NCBI RefSeq assembly: GCF_000186865.1
Contig: NW_008705566.1
Coordinates: 2,287,699-2,351,698, forward strand
Reading direction: 5' to 3'
Source: Aureococcus anophagefferens
Taxonomy: Eukaryota; Sar; Pelagophyceae; Pelagomonadales; Pelagomonadaceae
DNA: 64,000 nucleotides
Positions within the stretch are counted from its first letter, which is position 1. Each line of letters begins with the position of its first letter. This document shows positions 19,604-29,667 of this stretch, piece after piece. A model generated the notes under the pieces. That model saw nothing but the letters and a program-made list of their open reading frames with translations. It had not been told where the DNA came from and made no database searches. Made by a program: the position numbers and the translations under genes.

Positions 19604-21576
19604 TTAGGCGCTCTCGACGCCTGGCGACGACGTGCCGTCGTCGTCGTCGTCGTCGAGGCCGTCCGCGCCGTCGTCGTCGAAACCGCCGGCGGCGTCTTCC
19701 GCGTCGTCGTCGTCGTCCAGGCCGCCGTCGACGTCGTCGTCCAGGCCGTCGTCGGCCTCGCCGTCGCTCTCGCCGCCGTCGACGTCGTCGAGGTCGCCGC
19801 CGTCGAGCTCGTCGAGCTCGTCGTCGTCGAGGCCGCCGCCGTCGGAGTCGTCGGAGTCGTCCGCGAGCGAGAGCCGGCCCTCGCGGACGAGGTGCGCGAC
19901 GAACGACGCCGGGAGCACGACGGACCGCGCCGCGCCCGTCGCCGGGTCGTTGACGCTGATGCGGACCATGTCGTCGTCCGAGTCGTCGCCGTCGGCCGTC
20001 GGCGCGGCCGGCGGCTCGCCCGCGCCGCCCGCCGCCTTCGGGTCGACGAGGGCCAGGAAGTCGAGCTTGGGCACGGGCCGGATGCCGCCGAAGCGGTGCA
20101 TCGTCACGCCGCCGACGACGACGCCGCCCGCGAGCGCGGCGGCGGCGACGTTCGGGAAGGACGCGGGGCTGCCGACCTCGGCCACGGCGCCCCACTCGAG
20201 CGTGCGGAGGTTCAGCTTGAGCACGCGCTCCGCGCGCGGCACGCAGCCGCCGTCGTCGTGGCCGCCGTAGACGAGCAGGTGGAGCCCGTAGCGCTCCGCG
20301 CCGAAGCGCAGCCGCGCGGCTTGAATGTGCTCGCCCTTCAGCAGCGAGGGGCCGCGGCGCCAGACGAACCACCGTAGGTCCAAACAGTGCGCGGCCATCT
20401 CCGGCACGGGCGGCCCACTCGTAAACACCGCCGTGTGCTCCTCCGTGCCGCCCAGGACCGCGAGGCGCTCCGAGCCGTCGGCGAGCGCCGCGTGGCTGCA
20501 GGCGACGTGCAGCGACCGCCACGTCGGCACGTCGCCGGACGTCGCGCGCCGCGTCCAGGTCGGCGGCGACGCCGCGAGGTCGAGGACGTAGACGAAGGCG
20601 CAGTGTCTCCGGTCCTCGCGGAACTCCGGGTCCGACGGCGGCACGTCGCCGCCGAAGACGACGACCTTGGAGCCCTTGTCGAAGGCGTCGCACGCGTGGT
20701 GCCAGATGCCCGCGGGCGCGGGGCCCAGCGCCTCGACGCGGCGCCAGACGACGCGGCTCCCGTCCGGCGCGCCGAGCGCGAGGAACCAGAGCGTCCGCAG
20801 CCCGCCCCCCGACGGCTGGCGCGTGACGTCGCAGTAGCCGCCGAGGACGAGCGCGCACTTGTCGACGTTCGCGGGGAACAAGCCCCGGGGCGGCGTCACG
20901 ACGCAGCTCGCGTGGCGCAGGCGGCGGCCCGGGAAGCCGTCGGGCGCCTCCTGGTCGGGCGAGAAGACGGCGACGGGCCCCGGCGCGAGGCGCACGGTCG
21001 TCACGTGGCACCAGCCGCGCTCGTCCTGCTGGCGCCTACGAAGTGCGTCGGTCACGATTTGTTTTCAAAAGCTCTCAAAAATCGTCAACAGGACGCCGGC
21101 CGGCGCCAGCCGCCGACCTGCAGCACGACGCCGCCGAGCGCGACGGCCGTGTGGCCGGTGGAGCACACGAGCAGCGCGAGCGACCGGTCGGCCTCGGCCG
21201 CCGGCCGCGCCGCCGCGCCGCCGATGGGCGTGACGGCGCAGGTCTGGCGCAGGTCCGTCTCGTAGCGGAACGCCGCGCATTTCAGCGCCGCGTCGAAGAG
21301 GCGGCGGTAGAACGCCGCCGTCGCCTCGGCCTCGCGCCAGGCGTCCTTGTGCAGCGCGACGCGCGCCTCGCCGAGCAGCGACACGCAGAGCTCGCGCCAG
21401 AGGTGCGCGCAGTTTCCGACGCGGGACTCGAAGCCCCGGCTGCACATGCCCGCTGAGGCGAGGTCGCGGCCCGGGAGGTAGCAGCAGAGTTCGCGGAGCA
21501 CGTCGTCGCTCAACGCCTCGAGCACGCCGCTCCGCGCTTCCGTCATCGCGTGCTTGTGCTCCTCGAGCTCGGCCAT
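19604..21576 (-). CDS. F-box/kelch-repeat protein, at least two exons
   Basis: The N-terminal exon starts at the ATG at 21576 (MAELEEHKHAMTEARSG). It has an F-box (LEALSDDVLRELCCYLPGRD, then HLWRELC) followed by the start of a kelch propeller (GHTAVALGGVVLQVGGW), and then meets a TGA. The second stretch, 21055 down to 19604, has no ATG of its own near its start. It continues the propeller (CALVLGGYCD, SKVVVFGGDV, RLAVLGGTEEHT, HLLVYGGHDD) and ends in a long Asp/Gly acidic tail. The two are therefore exons of one gene or are split by an indel. A phase-0 intron at about 21026-21117 (92 nt, GT...CAG) restores the frame but removes the first kelch GG pair, so the exact junction is uncertain. Such proteins are SCF ubiquitin-ligase substrate receptors. 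Confidence 0.65.
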
Positions 21577-21663
21577 TGTGCGTTGCAGCCGGACGACGCC
21601 GTGGCAGCACTGCGCTGGTTTGGAGAAGAATCGCAAGGCGTATCGCATGGAGAGCTGCAACAT

Positions 21664-22203
21664 GGTTCAACATAGCATGTTTACGCACGGCGCGCGAACT
21701 TCGCGCGGCGCACGCCGCCCGGCGAACGCGCTGCGGGCCGCCCGCAGCCGCACCCGAAGGAGGTGTGGCTGTCGCTGGGGGCTACGGCGAGCCGAGACCT
21801 CGTTGGGCAGCTCGCTTGCTCGCCAGCGACGACGTTTTGGAAGCGGCGAGCGCTGCACATGCCGGGTGTCGCAAGGCCCGGGCGGCCGACAGACTCGAAT
21901 GTTGTTGCCGTTCCAGAGTTGTAGGACTCTTGCAACAGAACGCAAAACCTGAGGCTCCAAGAACGCCTCCAAGAGCCGGGGGTCCCAACGGAGCCCCGGC
22001 CGGGCTTGCAGTCCGGACGGCCGAGGTACACGTACTACTGACAAGCTATGGGCATCGCGAATAGCGGCCTGTAACTCCGACGGCCCCGCTTTCCGTGCCC
22101 CGCGCGATTCACGAAATCGAGCGCCGATTGTGGAAGACGGAACGCGCAAAGTTTTCGACGAAAAAAGACGCGCCGCCTGCGCGCCGTAAGCGATAAGAAC
22201 GCA
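21664..22203. other. Intergenic region between divergent F-box/kelch and MYB genes
   Basis: About 540 bp with no supported gene. Short open frames on both strands lack recognisable motifs. It presumably holds both 5' regions. The sequence just upstream of the MYB start is locally AT-richer (AAAGTTTTCGACGAAAAAAG near 22150). Confidence 0.4.
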
Positions 22204-23358
22204 ATGGAGGAGCCGCCCGAGGACGCCCCCCAGCAGGCGTCGAGCAGCGGCGAGAAGACCGGGCGGTGGACGGACGAGGAGCACACGCGGTTCCTGCACG
22301 GGCTGGAGCTCTTCGGGAAGAAGTGGACCAAGGTCGCGGACGTCGTCGGCTCGCGGACGACGGTGCAGGTCCGGTCGCACGCGCAAAAGTACTTCCAGAA
22401 GCTGGAGAAGGACCGCGCCGCCCCCAGCGGCGGCGGCGGGTCCGCGGCGGGCCGGAGCGCGCGCCCCGGCGGCTTCGGCGCCGCGGGCCGGTCGGGCTTC
22501 GACTTCGACGACGACGGCGAGCGCGGCGGCCAGGCCATCGCGGTCCCGCCGGCCCTGCGGCGCTTCCTGCCCCCGGCCGTCGCGGCGAACGGCCGCGCGG
22601 GCGCCGCGGACGTGGCCCAGGGCCTCTTCAAGTTCCTGAGCCCCCTGTCGCTGCCCGGCGGCGCGTCGCATTCCGGGTCATCGACGAAGGTCAACGAGAT
22701 GGCGCGCCGCATCTTCGACGACGACCCGAGCCGGCCGCCACCCGAGGGCGCCCGGTCACGGCCCGCGCCGCCGCCCGCCGTGCCCGAGTGGTACCGCCGC
22801 GGCGGCAAGATCGACGAGCTGCTCGGCGACGCGGCGCAGATCCGCTGGGAGGACGACGACGGCGGCGCGCCGCTCCGCGACGAGCCCCGGGGGAGCGACG
22901 CGCCGCCGGGCGACGCGCGGCGCAAGCCGAACCCGGGGCCCAAGGGCGGCGCGTCCAAGCCCCTGGCCTTCGGGGGCGACGGCGCGCGCGGCGGCGGCGA
23001 CCGCGGGTCGTGGACGGGCGGCGGCGCGATCGCGGGGCCCTCCGCGGAGGCGCTCCGCATGGCGCGGTCGACGTCGGCCCAGTGGGGCCACCTGCCCCTG
23101 TCGACGACGAAACGACGGCGCGAGGGGGAGGAAGGCGAGGGCCCGCCCCACGAGGCGCTCGGCGCGGACCGCGGCGACGGCGCGCTCCCGCGCTTCTCGT
23201 CCTTCGACGCGCTCTACAGCGCCTCGCTCCTCGTCGACAAGATCGAGCCGAAGCGGCCCCGCACGGCGTCCCAGGGCAGCGAGAAGGACGGCACCTTCGA
23301 GGCGGGCGTCTTCTACGACGACCCGGGCCTCAGCTTCGACGACGCGCCCGCGTTCTAA
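22204..23358 (+). CDS. SHAQKYF-class MYB-related transcription factor, 384 aa
   Basis: A single MYB repeat near the N-terminus (about residues 19-68) reads GRWTDEEHTRFLHGLELFGK and KWTKVADVVGSRTTVQVRSH, followed by the diagnostic AQKYFQKL. This makes it the single-repeat SHAQKYF class, related to plant CCA1/LHY and REVEILLE regulators. The rest is disordered, Gly/Arg/Asp-rich, with basic stretches such as TTKRRREGEEGEG that could act in nuclear import. It likely binds an I-box or evening-element-like motif; the target is unknown. The last residues (FDDDPGLSFDDAPAF-type, acidic/aromatic) could be a transactivation tail. Confidence 0.88.
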   Translation: MEEPPEDAPQQASSSGEKTGRWTDEEHTRFLHGLELFGKKWTKVADVVGSRTTVQVRSHAQKYFQKLEKDRAAPSGGGGSAAGRSARPGGFGAAGRSGFDFDDDGERGGQAIAVPPALRRFLPPAVAANGRAGAADVAQGLFKFLSPLSLPGGASHSGSSTKVNEMARRIFDDDPSRPPPEGARSRPAPPPAVPEWYRRGGKIDELLGDAAQIRWEDDDGGAPLRDEPRGSDAPPGDARRKPNPGPKGGASKPLAFGGDGARGGGDRGSWTGGGAIAGPSAEALRMARSTSAQWGHLPLSTTKRRREGEEGEGPPHEALGADRGDGALPRFSSFDALYSASLLVDKIEPKRPRTASQGSEKDGTFEAGVFYDDPGLSFDDAPAF

Positions 23359-23657
23359 CGCGGCCTCGCCCGTAACCCGTTCGCCACTGTGAGTAAGCAT
23401 TCCACACGCAGCTCAGCTTCGTTGGCGCGCGCATCGCTGGTCGGACGAGAGAGGAACTTGTAGTATTTGCGGGCGGACTTCGGAAGCGCGCGCCGCGTGC
23501 GCACGCGCCGCGCTCCTGCAGCTGCCTGGACTGGACCCGCGGCCGTCGTAGCTGCTTATCGTGGGTGCGCGGAGAATGGCGCGGGTAGGGCGAGTCCGCC
23601 AGTGGGGAAACATACGGTAAACATGCATTCAACCTAAAAGACCCCACCCCCACGTGC
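23359..23657. other. Intergenic region
   Basis: About 300 bp between the MYB gene and the unknown gene at 23658, same strand. No gene or element recognised. Confidence 0.4.
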
Positions 23658-24476
23658 ATGATCCGCGTGCGACTCGAGGGGCAGACGAACAGCGAATTCA
23701 GCGTGACACGCGCGGATGTAGCGCGCCGCGACCCCGCCGGTGAAACCGTCATCGGCGCGATGATCGCGCGCTGGTCGGGCGACGACGCGGGCGACAAGAC
23801 CATCGATTTGAATCCCGGCGCCGCGCTGGGCGACAAGTGGGACGAGGCCGTGGCCCCGGCGATCAAGGCGTGGTACGAGCACGTCGACGGCGCGCTTGAG
23901 CTCCCGGGGGCGGAGCTCGAGCTCGAGTACGTCCTCCGCGCGTTCGCTTTCTTCGGGCTGCGCGTCGATCCGGCCTCGGTCGAGCTCATCGACGCGTCTG
24001 CCGCGGCGAAGGTGCGCGCCACGGTGTATGTCAAGGCCATGGAGGCGATCCCGAAGGCTGTCGCCTGTATTCTCCATGAGTTCGAAGTTCATCCGTCGCT
24101 GGTGAAAACGTATGTCGAATACGAGATTGGCGACAATCTGTCGGACATGAGCAAGGCGCACGGGAGCCAGCTGCTGCACATGGGATATCGGGGTCGGTAC
24201 TCGGATCCTGAAGCGGAAATCTACGGTAAACTACAAGACCACAAGAACTGGATGGCGGATGACTTTTTCCAAAAACACGCGGTCGACGCGCTCAAAGATC
24301 ACGGCTTCGTGGCTAAATGGCAGCAGGGCTACCTCCAGACTCGCGGCCCTGAAGAGTATGGGGCGGGCGGCGACGAGCGCATCGTGCACAACCACCGCTG
24401 GATGTGCAAGGTCACCGTCCCCTCGGCCGCGGCGTCCGTGAAGAAGCACCGCGAGAAGCGCCAGCGCACCGGCTAG
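23658..24476 (+). CDS. Hypothetical protein, 272 aa
   Basis: Complete frame from the ATG at 23658. I do not recognise the family. The N-terminal part (MIRVRLEGQTNSEFSVTRAD, then GETVIGAMIARWSGDDA and KTIDLNP) has some flavour of BTB/T1-like adaptor folds but is not diagnostic. It is followed by helical stretches (LELEYVLRAFAFFGLRVDP), a Tyr/His-rich region (YVEYEIGDNLSDMSKAHGS) and a basic tail (KKHREKRQRTG). Base composition is slightly less GC-rich than its neighbours. It reads like a genuine soluble protein rather than a composition artefact. Confidence 0.55.
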   Translation: MIRVRLEGQTNSEFSVTRADVARRDPAGETVIGAMIARWSGDDAGDKTIDLNPGAALGDKWDEAVAPAIKAWYEHVDGALELPGAELELEYVLRAFAFFGLRVDPASVELIDASAAAKVRATVYVKAMEAIPKAVACILHEFEVHPSLVKTYVEYEIGDNLSDMSKAHGSQLLHMGYRGRYSDPEAEIYGKLQDHKNWMADDFFQKHAVDALKDHGFVAKWQQGYLQTRGPEEYGAGGDERIVHNHRWMCKVTVPSAAASVKKHREKRQRTG

Positions 24477-24527
24477 AGCCCGGCGATCATCCGGAGACGT
24501 GTGCGTCTAGCGCGCGAGCTTGCAAAG

Positions 24528-26414
24528 TTAAAATCCGCGCTCCGCCCAGAACGACGGCGCGCTGCCCGGCGACGCGTCGGAGTCGCGGAGGCACCGCGCG
24601 GCCTCGCCCGGCAGCGCGGGATCGCGGAGGTCGCGGGACAGCTTCGGCGCGAAGGCCACCGCGGCCTTGGCGTTGCCCTCGAGCGCCAGGAGCGCGCCGT
24701 GCGCGGCGAAGGCGTCGAGCGCCCGCGCGCGGTCGTCGGCCGGGTCCGGCCCGCGCGCGATGGGCGCCAGCAGCTTCCGCGTCGTCGGCGTCACCGTCGC
24801 GACGCGCGGGGCGTCGTCGTGGGGCTCGAGGCCCAGGAGCTCCGCGTCGGGGATGCGCCGCGGCGCGAGGTCGTCCAGGAGCCGGGCCATGTCGTGGCGC
24901 GGGAGCGGCGGCAGGTCGTAGACCTTCTCGGGCGCGTTCTCGACGCGCTCCGCGCCGCCGTGGAGCGCCTCGCCCGAGCAGAGCACCGACAGCCCGGGCA
25001 CGTTCTCCAGCAAATGCGAAATCATGCGCACGAGGCCCCGGATCTCCGGCGACGCGCCGCGGACGACGACGAGCACGCTCCCGCCCGCGAGGGCCGCCAG
25101 ATCCGCGAAGGCGCGCGCGCAGCTGTCCGGCGTGAGCTCGTCGTCCGCCGACGGCCGCCGCGACCCGCCGCCGCGCCCCTCGCACGCGCGCCGCGCCGCC
25201 GCCGCCGCCTCGAGGAAGCGCTCGACGACGCGCGGGTAGGGCTGGCGCGTCTCGTCGACGACATAGGAGAGGAAGGCCGACAGCGGCGCCTTGGGCAGGT
25301 CGTCGACGTGCGCGACGGCGGCGAAGTGGCGGCGGTCCGCGAGGAACTGGGCCGCCGCGCGCGCGACGGCGGCCTTGCCCGAGCCCCTCGCCCCGGCGAC
25401 GGTCACGCAGCGCCGCCCCTCGTAGCCCGCGAGCCGCACGACCTCGGCGACGGCCGCCGCGCGCCCGAAGAGCGGCGCGGGCGGCGCGGGGCAGCTCGAC
25501 GCCGCGGCGGGCCGCGACTCGTCCCGGAGCGCGCCCGGCCGCGCCGTCGCCAGGGCGACGTCGCCGGCGACGAGCGACGCGTCGTCGCCGCGCACCAAGG
25601 GCACGTCGTGGTCGCCGTCCTCCGGGAGCAGCAGGTACGCGGCGCCCGCGGCGCCGACCGCGGCCACGCCGATGTCGAACGCCTCGCGCACGGTCCGCCC
25701 CCGGAGGATCGCCGCGTAGAACTGCTCGGCCATGTCGCGCGCCGCGCGGTCGCCGAGGCGCGCGTCGACGCGGACGCAGATCACGTGCGGCACGTGGCGC
25801 GCGAACGCGCGGCCCGCGAACTCCGACTTGCACGCGGCCGCGAAGACGAGGCGCGCGCGGTGCCCGCCGGCGGCGAACAGGGCCTCCAGGCGGTCGTGGC
25901 CCACCATGGTCAGCTCCGCGCGGCCCTCTAATTCGAAACTCAGCGACCGGGGCAGCCCGTGGCCGCTGAAGTGCAGCGCGTCGCAGCCCACGGTCAGCAG
26001 GGACCGCAGCTCCGTCACCGTGGCGACGGCGCTGCGGAAGCGCACGGCCGTCTCGCTCCGCGCGAGCACGGCTTTGAGCAGCGACACCTCGCCGTCGCGC
26101 CGGCTCTGCACCGGGGGCAGCGCGCCGAAGGACCCGTCGGGCTTCCGGTAGACGAGCGGCTCGGCGCAGAGGTAGCCGAGGCGGAAGGGCTGCCCGTCGA
26201 AGGGCGAGGTCGGCGTGCCGCAGGTCTCCGTGCTGATGGACCGCGTCGGCGTCCCCGCGGGCGCCACGACGAGGGTCTTCATCGTCGGGACGACCTTGCT
26301 CGTCTTCTTGCTCCGGCGCCGCATCCACAGCTTGCTCATGAGCCCGCTCGTCGCGCTGCGGAACCGGCCCCTGGGCCGCGGCGCCTCCGCGGCGGGGCCC
26401 ACCTCCGCCGGCAT
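24528..26414 (-). CDS. CHAT-domain protease fused to a STAND/NB-ARC-like NTPase, 628 aa
   Basis: After a basic N-terminus, residues about 75-275 form a CHAT (caspase-HetF-associated) domain. DALHFSGHGLPRSLSFEL supplies the catalytic His (about H152). LVFAAACKSEFAGRAF supplies the catalytic Cys (about C195), followed by VPHVICVRVDARLGDRAA and FYAAILRGRTVREAFD. A linker leads to PLFGRAAAVAEVVRL and a Walker A motif GARGSGKAA (about 341-349), as in NB-ARC/STAND NTPases. The Walker B position (SVLVVVRGAS) lacks the usual acidic pair. LSVLCSGEALH and YDLPPLPRHDMARLLDDLAP match later NB-ARC elements. No C-terminal TPR, WD40 or LRR sensor follows. By analogy with bacterial and fungal homologues this is a candidate cell-death or immune-type signalling protease. 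Confidence 0.8.
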   Translation of the reverse strand: MPAEVGPAAEAPRPRGRFRSATSGLMSKLWMRRRSKKTSKVVPTMKTLVVAPAGTPTRSISTETCGTPTSPFDGQPFRLGYLCAEPLVYRKPDGSFGALPPVQSRRDGEVSLLKAVLARSETAVRFRSAVATVTELRSLLTVGCDALHFSGHGLPRSLSFELEGRAELTMVGHDRLEALFAAGGHRARLVFAAACKSEFAGRAFARHVPHVICVRVDARLGDRAARDMAEQFYAAILRGRTVREAFDIGVAAVGAAGAAYLLLPEDGDHDVPLVRGDDASLVAGDVALATARPGALRDESRPAAASSCPAPPAPLFGRAAAVAEVVRLAGYEGRRCVTVAGARGSGKAAVARAAAQFLADRRHFAAVAHVDDLPKAPLSAFLSYVVDETRQPYPRVVERFLEAAAAARRACEGRGGGSRRPSADDELTPDSCARAFADLAALAGGSVLVVVRGASPEIRGLVRMISHLLENVPGLSVLCSGEALHGGAERVENAPEKVYDLPPLPRHDMARLLDDLAPRRIPDAELLGLEPHDDAPRVATVTPTTRKLLAPIARGPDPADDRARALDAFAAHGALLALEGNAKAAVAFAPKLSRDLRDPALPGEAARCLRDSDASPGSAPSFWAERGF

Positions 26415-26668
26415 AGGGCTAGAGACGCGTCGTAGAGCACGTCCGCGGCGACGAGCAGGTCGAAGCCCGCGGGCAGCGGCTCCGGTAGCGACGACACAGC
26501 GCGTCGAGGTTGGGACGCGAAAGGTCGGGGAACCCGTCGCCTCGAATCCGTTTCGGATTTCTGTCTAACTTGAAGTTATAGTTACGGTTTTGGAGCATCT
26601 CTGCGCACTGCTCGAAAGAACGCCTGAAAGATCGTTTTACGTTGCCGCATGGACTCTTAAAAACGCGC

Positions 26669-28003
26669 CTACGTCCGCCCCGGCCGCGGCCGCGAGTGCG
26701 CGGACGCCGCCAAGTTCGCGAGCTCGAGGCCGAGCACGGCGGCGGCGGCGACGGCGCCCGGCGCGAGGCCGTCGCCGCGGAGCAGGCCCGCGAGCGGCGA
26801 CGCGCCGTCCGCGTCCACGGCGAGGCCGTCGAGCGTCGCGGCGACGTGGACGTCGCGCCCGCGGTTCACGGCCTCGACGGCCGCGCGGACCGCGGGCGCG
26901 CCGCCGCCGCCGCCGCCGCCGCGCGCGGCGCCGTCGATCGCGCGGACGAGTCGCCGCGCGTCGTCGGCGTGGCAGGAGGCCCAGGGCGCGAGCGCGTCGC
27001 CGGCGCGGGGCCCCGCGCGCGCGAGGTGGTGCCGCGCGGCGAGCTCGCGCCGCGCGAAGGCCGCGCAGAGGTCGTGGACGGAGCAGCCGAGCACCTTGAG
27101 GAGCACGGGCCCCGGCACCGTCGCCTCCGCCGTGACGGAAATCGTCGCCGGCGCCCGCGGCTCCGGCGCGGCGACGGCCGGGCCGACGTAGGCGCCGCGC
27201 GCGGCCTCGCAGACCGCCGCGCCGACGCCCAAAGCGAGCGCCTTGGCTTCCGCGTCGTCCGACGGTAGAAGAAGAGATAGCGTCACGTAGCAGCAGCGCC
27301 CCAGGGCCTGCGCGTCGCGGATCACCGCCCGGGGCCGCTGCGCGTTGCGCAACGCCTTGCCCCGCGCGAGCGCGGCCGCGGCGTCCGCGCCCGCGAGCGT
27401 CGGGCAGACGACGCAGACCGACGCGCAGCCGTACGTCGGTTCCGCCGCCTCCCCCGCGTCCGCGCGGGACGTCGCGCCGCCGCTCAGGCGCAGCGCCCGC
27501 GCGCCGGCGTCGACGCGCTCCCGGAGCCGATCGTCCGCGCCCGCGAGCGGCGCGAGCGTCTCGCGGCCGTCGACGCGGACCGGCCCCGCGAGTCGCACGG
27601 GGATCTTGACCTCGAGCGCCGCCGCGTCGCCCCCGGCGCGGGCCAGCGCCGCGGCGCAGCGCACCCGGTCCTCGCCGCGCACGCCCCGCAGGCCGTCCGC
27701 GTCCTCGGCCCGCTCGTTGGGGCTCCTCTCCTCGGCGGCCCGCGCGGCCGCGGCCGCCGAGAGCGCGCGCGGCGTCGTCGCCGACGCCGCGGCGCCGCCG
27801 CGCGCGTCGGTCTCCTCGCGGAGCGTCGGCAGGGCGCCCCCGCCGGGGGAGAACTCCCGGGGGGCGTCGGCCCCGGCCTCGTCGGCCCGCGCCTCGCGCC
27901 GCACCGTGAGGTCGAGCACCTCGAACGCGTCGTCGACGCCCGCGAAGAGGTCCTCGTCCTTGTCCACGAAGGAGATGCCGAAGAACCCGAAGAAGTAGGC
28001 CAT
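26669..28003 (-). CDS. Unknown protein, 444 aa
   Basis: The start is the ATG at 28003 (MAYFFGFFGISFVDKDEDLF), aromatic-rich and possibly membrane-associated. The rest is Ala/Arg/Asp-rich with a moderately ordered second half: GCASVCVVCPTLAGADAAAA, GRCCYVTLSLLLPSDD and VLLKVLGCSVHDLCAAFAR. No domain is recognised. It is a complete frame with plausible sequence, but the strong GC bias means the true extent or introns could differ. Its 5' end lies only 17 bp from the stop of the small membrane protein at 28021. Confidence 0.45.
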   Translation of the reverse strand: MAYFFGFFGISFVDKDEDLFAGVDDAFEVLDLTVRREARADEAGADAPREFSPGGGALPTLREETDARGGAAASATTPRALSAAAAARAAEERSPNERAEDADGLRGVRGEDRVRCAAALARAGGDAAALEVKIPVRLAGPVRVDGRETLAPLAGADDRLRERVDAGARALRLSGGATSRADAGEAAEPTYGCASVCVVCPTLAGADAAAALARGKALRNAQRPRAVIRDAQALGRCCYVTLSLLLPSDDAEAKALALGVGAAVCEAARGAYVGPAVAAPEPRAPATISVTAEATVPGPVLLKVLGCSVHDLCAAFARRELAARHHLARAGPRAGDALAPWASCHADDARRLVRAIDGAARGGGGGGGAPAVRAAVEAVNRGRDVHVAATLDGLAVDADGASPLAGLLRGDGLAPGAVAAAAVLGLELANLAASAHSRPRPGRT

Positions 28004-28020
28004 GCAGCAGCTCCAGACCG

Positions 28021-28302
28021 TCAGCATGGGCAGCAGGGACCTACGGCGTTTCGTTTCTCTTCGTTTCTATTCGAACGCGCGGCGGCCGCGCGCGCGCGGT
28101 AACGGACGCCGGGGGCGCGCGTCGCGTCGCGCCGCAGGCCGAAGGAGGTCCGCGACACGTGGAGCCCGACGGACCCGAGGAAGATGGCCATGACGACGTA
28201 GTTGAGCGCGTGCATGAGCCACCATTTCGGCTGCGGTTTACCCTGGAGAACGTCGTCGTGGTTCGGCGCGAGCGGGGACGGCGCCCGCCGGTTTTCGGCC
28301 AT
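28021..28302 (-). CDS. Small single-pass membrane protein, 93 aa
   Basis: From the ATG at 28302 (MAENRRAPSPLAPNHDDVLQ), a soluble N-terminus leads to WWLMHALNYVVMAIFLGSVG, a good transmembrane helix. A basic stretch follows (HVSRTSFGLRRDATRAPG). The last 20 or so residues are low-complexity and may not be genuine. No family is recognised. The positive-inside pattern would put the C-terminus in the cytosol. A longer open frame upstream of 28302 has no supporting motif. Confidence 0.4.
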   Translation of the reverse strand: MAENRRAPSPLAPNHDDVLQGKPQPKWWLMHALNYVVMAIFLGSVGLHVSRTSFGLRRDATRAPGVRYRARAAAARSNRNEEKRNAVGPCCPC

Positions 28303-28563
28303 CGGCTTCGCTTCGCGGTTGTCGTTGTGGCAGAGGCCAGGCGGTCTCGTCGTTTTGGGCGGCGTCGGCAGCCAAAAATGCGCGCGCCGCTCGAGCTTTG
28401 TGGTCAGCGTCGACGCAGTCGGTCGACGCCGTGATCTTCGTGAAGTACGGACTGAAGTAGCTTGAAGTCTGTTGATGCTCGAGCTCCAAGTCGGTGCGGC
28501 AAGTGGTGCCGCGATCATGGGGCCCGGAACACACCTTGAAACACCACCGTGACCTGTCTTACC

Positions 28564-29667
28564 CTACCTATACGCGTCGACGGGCGTCGCCTCCTTCATG
28601 AGGGCGGTCGCCAGGGCGAGGCGCTCGCCGCGGGAGAGCTCGATGCCGCTCCCCGCCTGGGAGAAGTCGAGGAGGCCCATGACGACGGCGAAGCCGCCGG
28701 GCTGGCGCGCCGCGTCCGCGAGGCGCGGCACGACGAGCCCCTCGACGGCGAGCGCGCGCACGAGCGCGGCGCGGCGCGCGTCCTCGGCCTCCATCGCCTC
28801 GCGCTCCGGCAGCGCGCGGCGCACGAACGCGTCGAGCTGCGCTTCCTCGGGCGTCCGCGCGCGCGGCGCGTCGACGACGCCGTCGTGGTCGTCGTCCTTG
28901 CCCGCGAGCGCGCCCTGCTCCGCCGCCGCGCGGAGCGCCGCGTCGTTGCGCTCGACGTCGGCGCGGACGCGGCCGCTCCAGAAGAGCCAGGGCGCCGTGA
29001 CGGCGTGCCAGCCCCACATCGCGCGCGGGAACGCGCGCGCGTAGCTGTAGGTGAAGAGGAAATGGAACGCCGCGTAGACGAGGGGCACGGCGAACGTGCA
29101 GAGCCACTTGGGCCAGAACGCGAAGTAGATTTGGGACGCGATCACGATCATGCCGAGCCAGAGCAGGAGCGGGAAGTAGACGCCGAGCATGCAGGCGCCG
29201 ATGAGGGTCTGCGAGTGGACGAGCGCGCGGTAGATCGCCGACGGGCTGTGCCCGTGGCAGTACACGAGGAAGAGCATGTACGTGGAAAACATGACGACGC
29301 AGATCTGCGTCGCGACGGACACGAAGGCGAGCACGTTGAAGAGGCTGCCCAGGAACCGCTTGTTCGAGGGCAGCGCTTCGACGACGAGCGGCGCCGTCGC
29401 GAGCGACGCGATCGCCGAGAGGACCAGGCCGCTCATGACGTTGATCGTCGACACGAACGCAACAAGACGATCAAAAACCTCGGACTTGGGCGCGCAGCAG
29501 AGGCCGCGCGCCTCGCTGCCCAGCATGCCCAGCGGGTTGATTTTTGGTTTGTGGAAGAGGGGGTCCATGAGCTGCTGCAGCAGCGCGTCGTCTTTCTCGC
29601 TCCAGACGCCGTCCGCCGGCGGCGGCGCGTAGGGCCCCACCTTCGTCCCCTTTGGAGGCCGCTTCAT
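28564..29667 (-). CDS. Multi-pass membrane protein of unknown family, 367 aa
   Basis: Starts MKRPPKGTKVGPYAPPPADG. Four or five hydrophobic helices follow, around AFVSTINVMSGLVLSAIASL, LGSLFNVLAFVSVATQICVV, LIGACMLGVYFPLLLWLGMI and ICTFAV-like segments near WLCTFAVPLVYAAFHFLFTY. A cytosolic, charged C-terminal domain begins near residue 245 (RADVERNDAALRAAAEQGAL) and is mostly helical. It ends in LSRGERLALATALMKEATPV. No transporter signature is visible. Complete frame; the ATG at 29667 is the first. Confidence 0.6.
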   Translation of the reverse strand: MKRPPKGTKVGPYAPPPADGVWSEKDDALLQQLMDPLFHKPKINPLGMLGSEARGLCCAPKSEVFDRLVAFVSTINVMSGLVLSAIASLATAPLVVEALPSNKRFLGSLFNVLAFVSVATQICVVMFSTYMLFLVYCHGHSPSAIYRALVHSQTLIGACMLGVYFPLLLWLGMIVIASQIYFAFWPKWLCTFAVPLVYAAFHFLFTYSYARAFPRAMWGWHAVTAPWLFWSGRVRADVERNDAALRAAAEQGALAGKDDDHDGVVDAPRARTPEEAQLDAFVRRALPEREAMEAEDARRAALVRALAVEGLVVPRLADAARQPGGFAVVMGLLDFSQAGSGIELSRGERLALATALMKEATPVDAYR

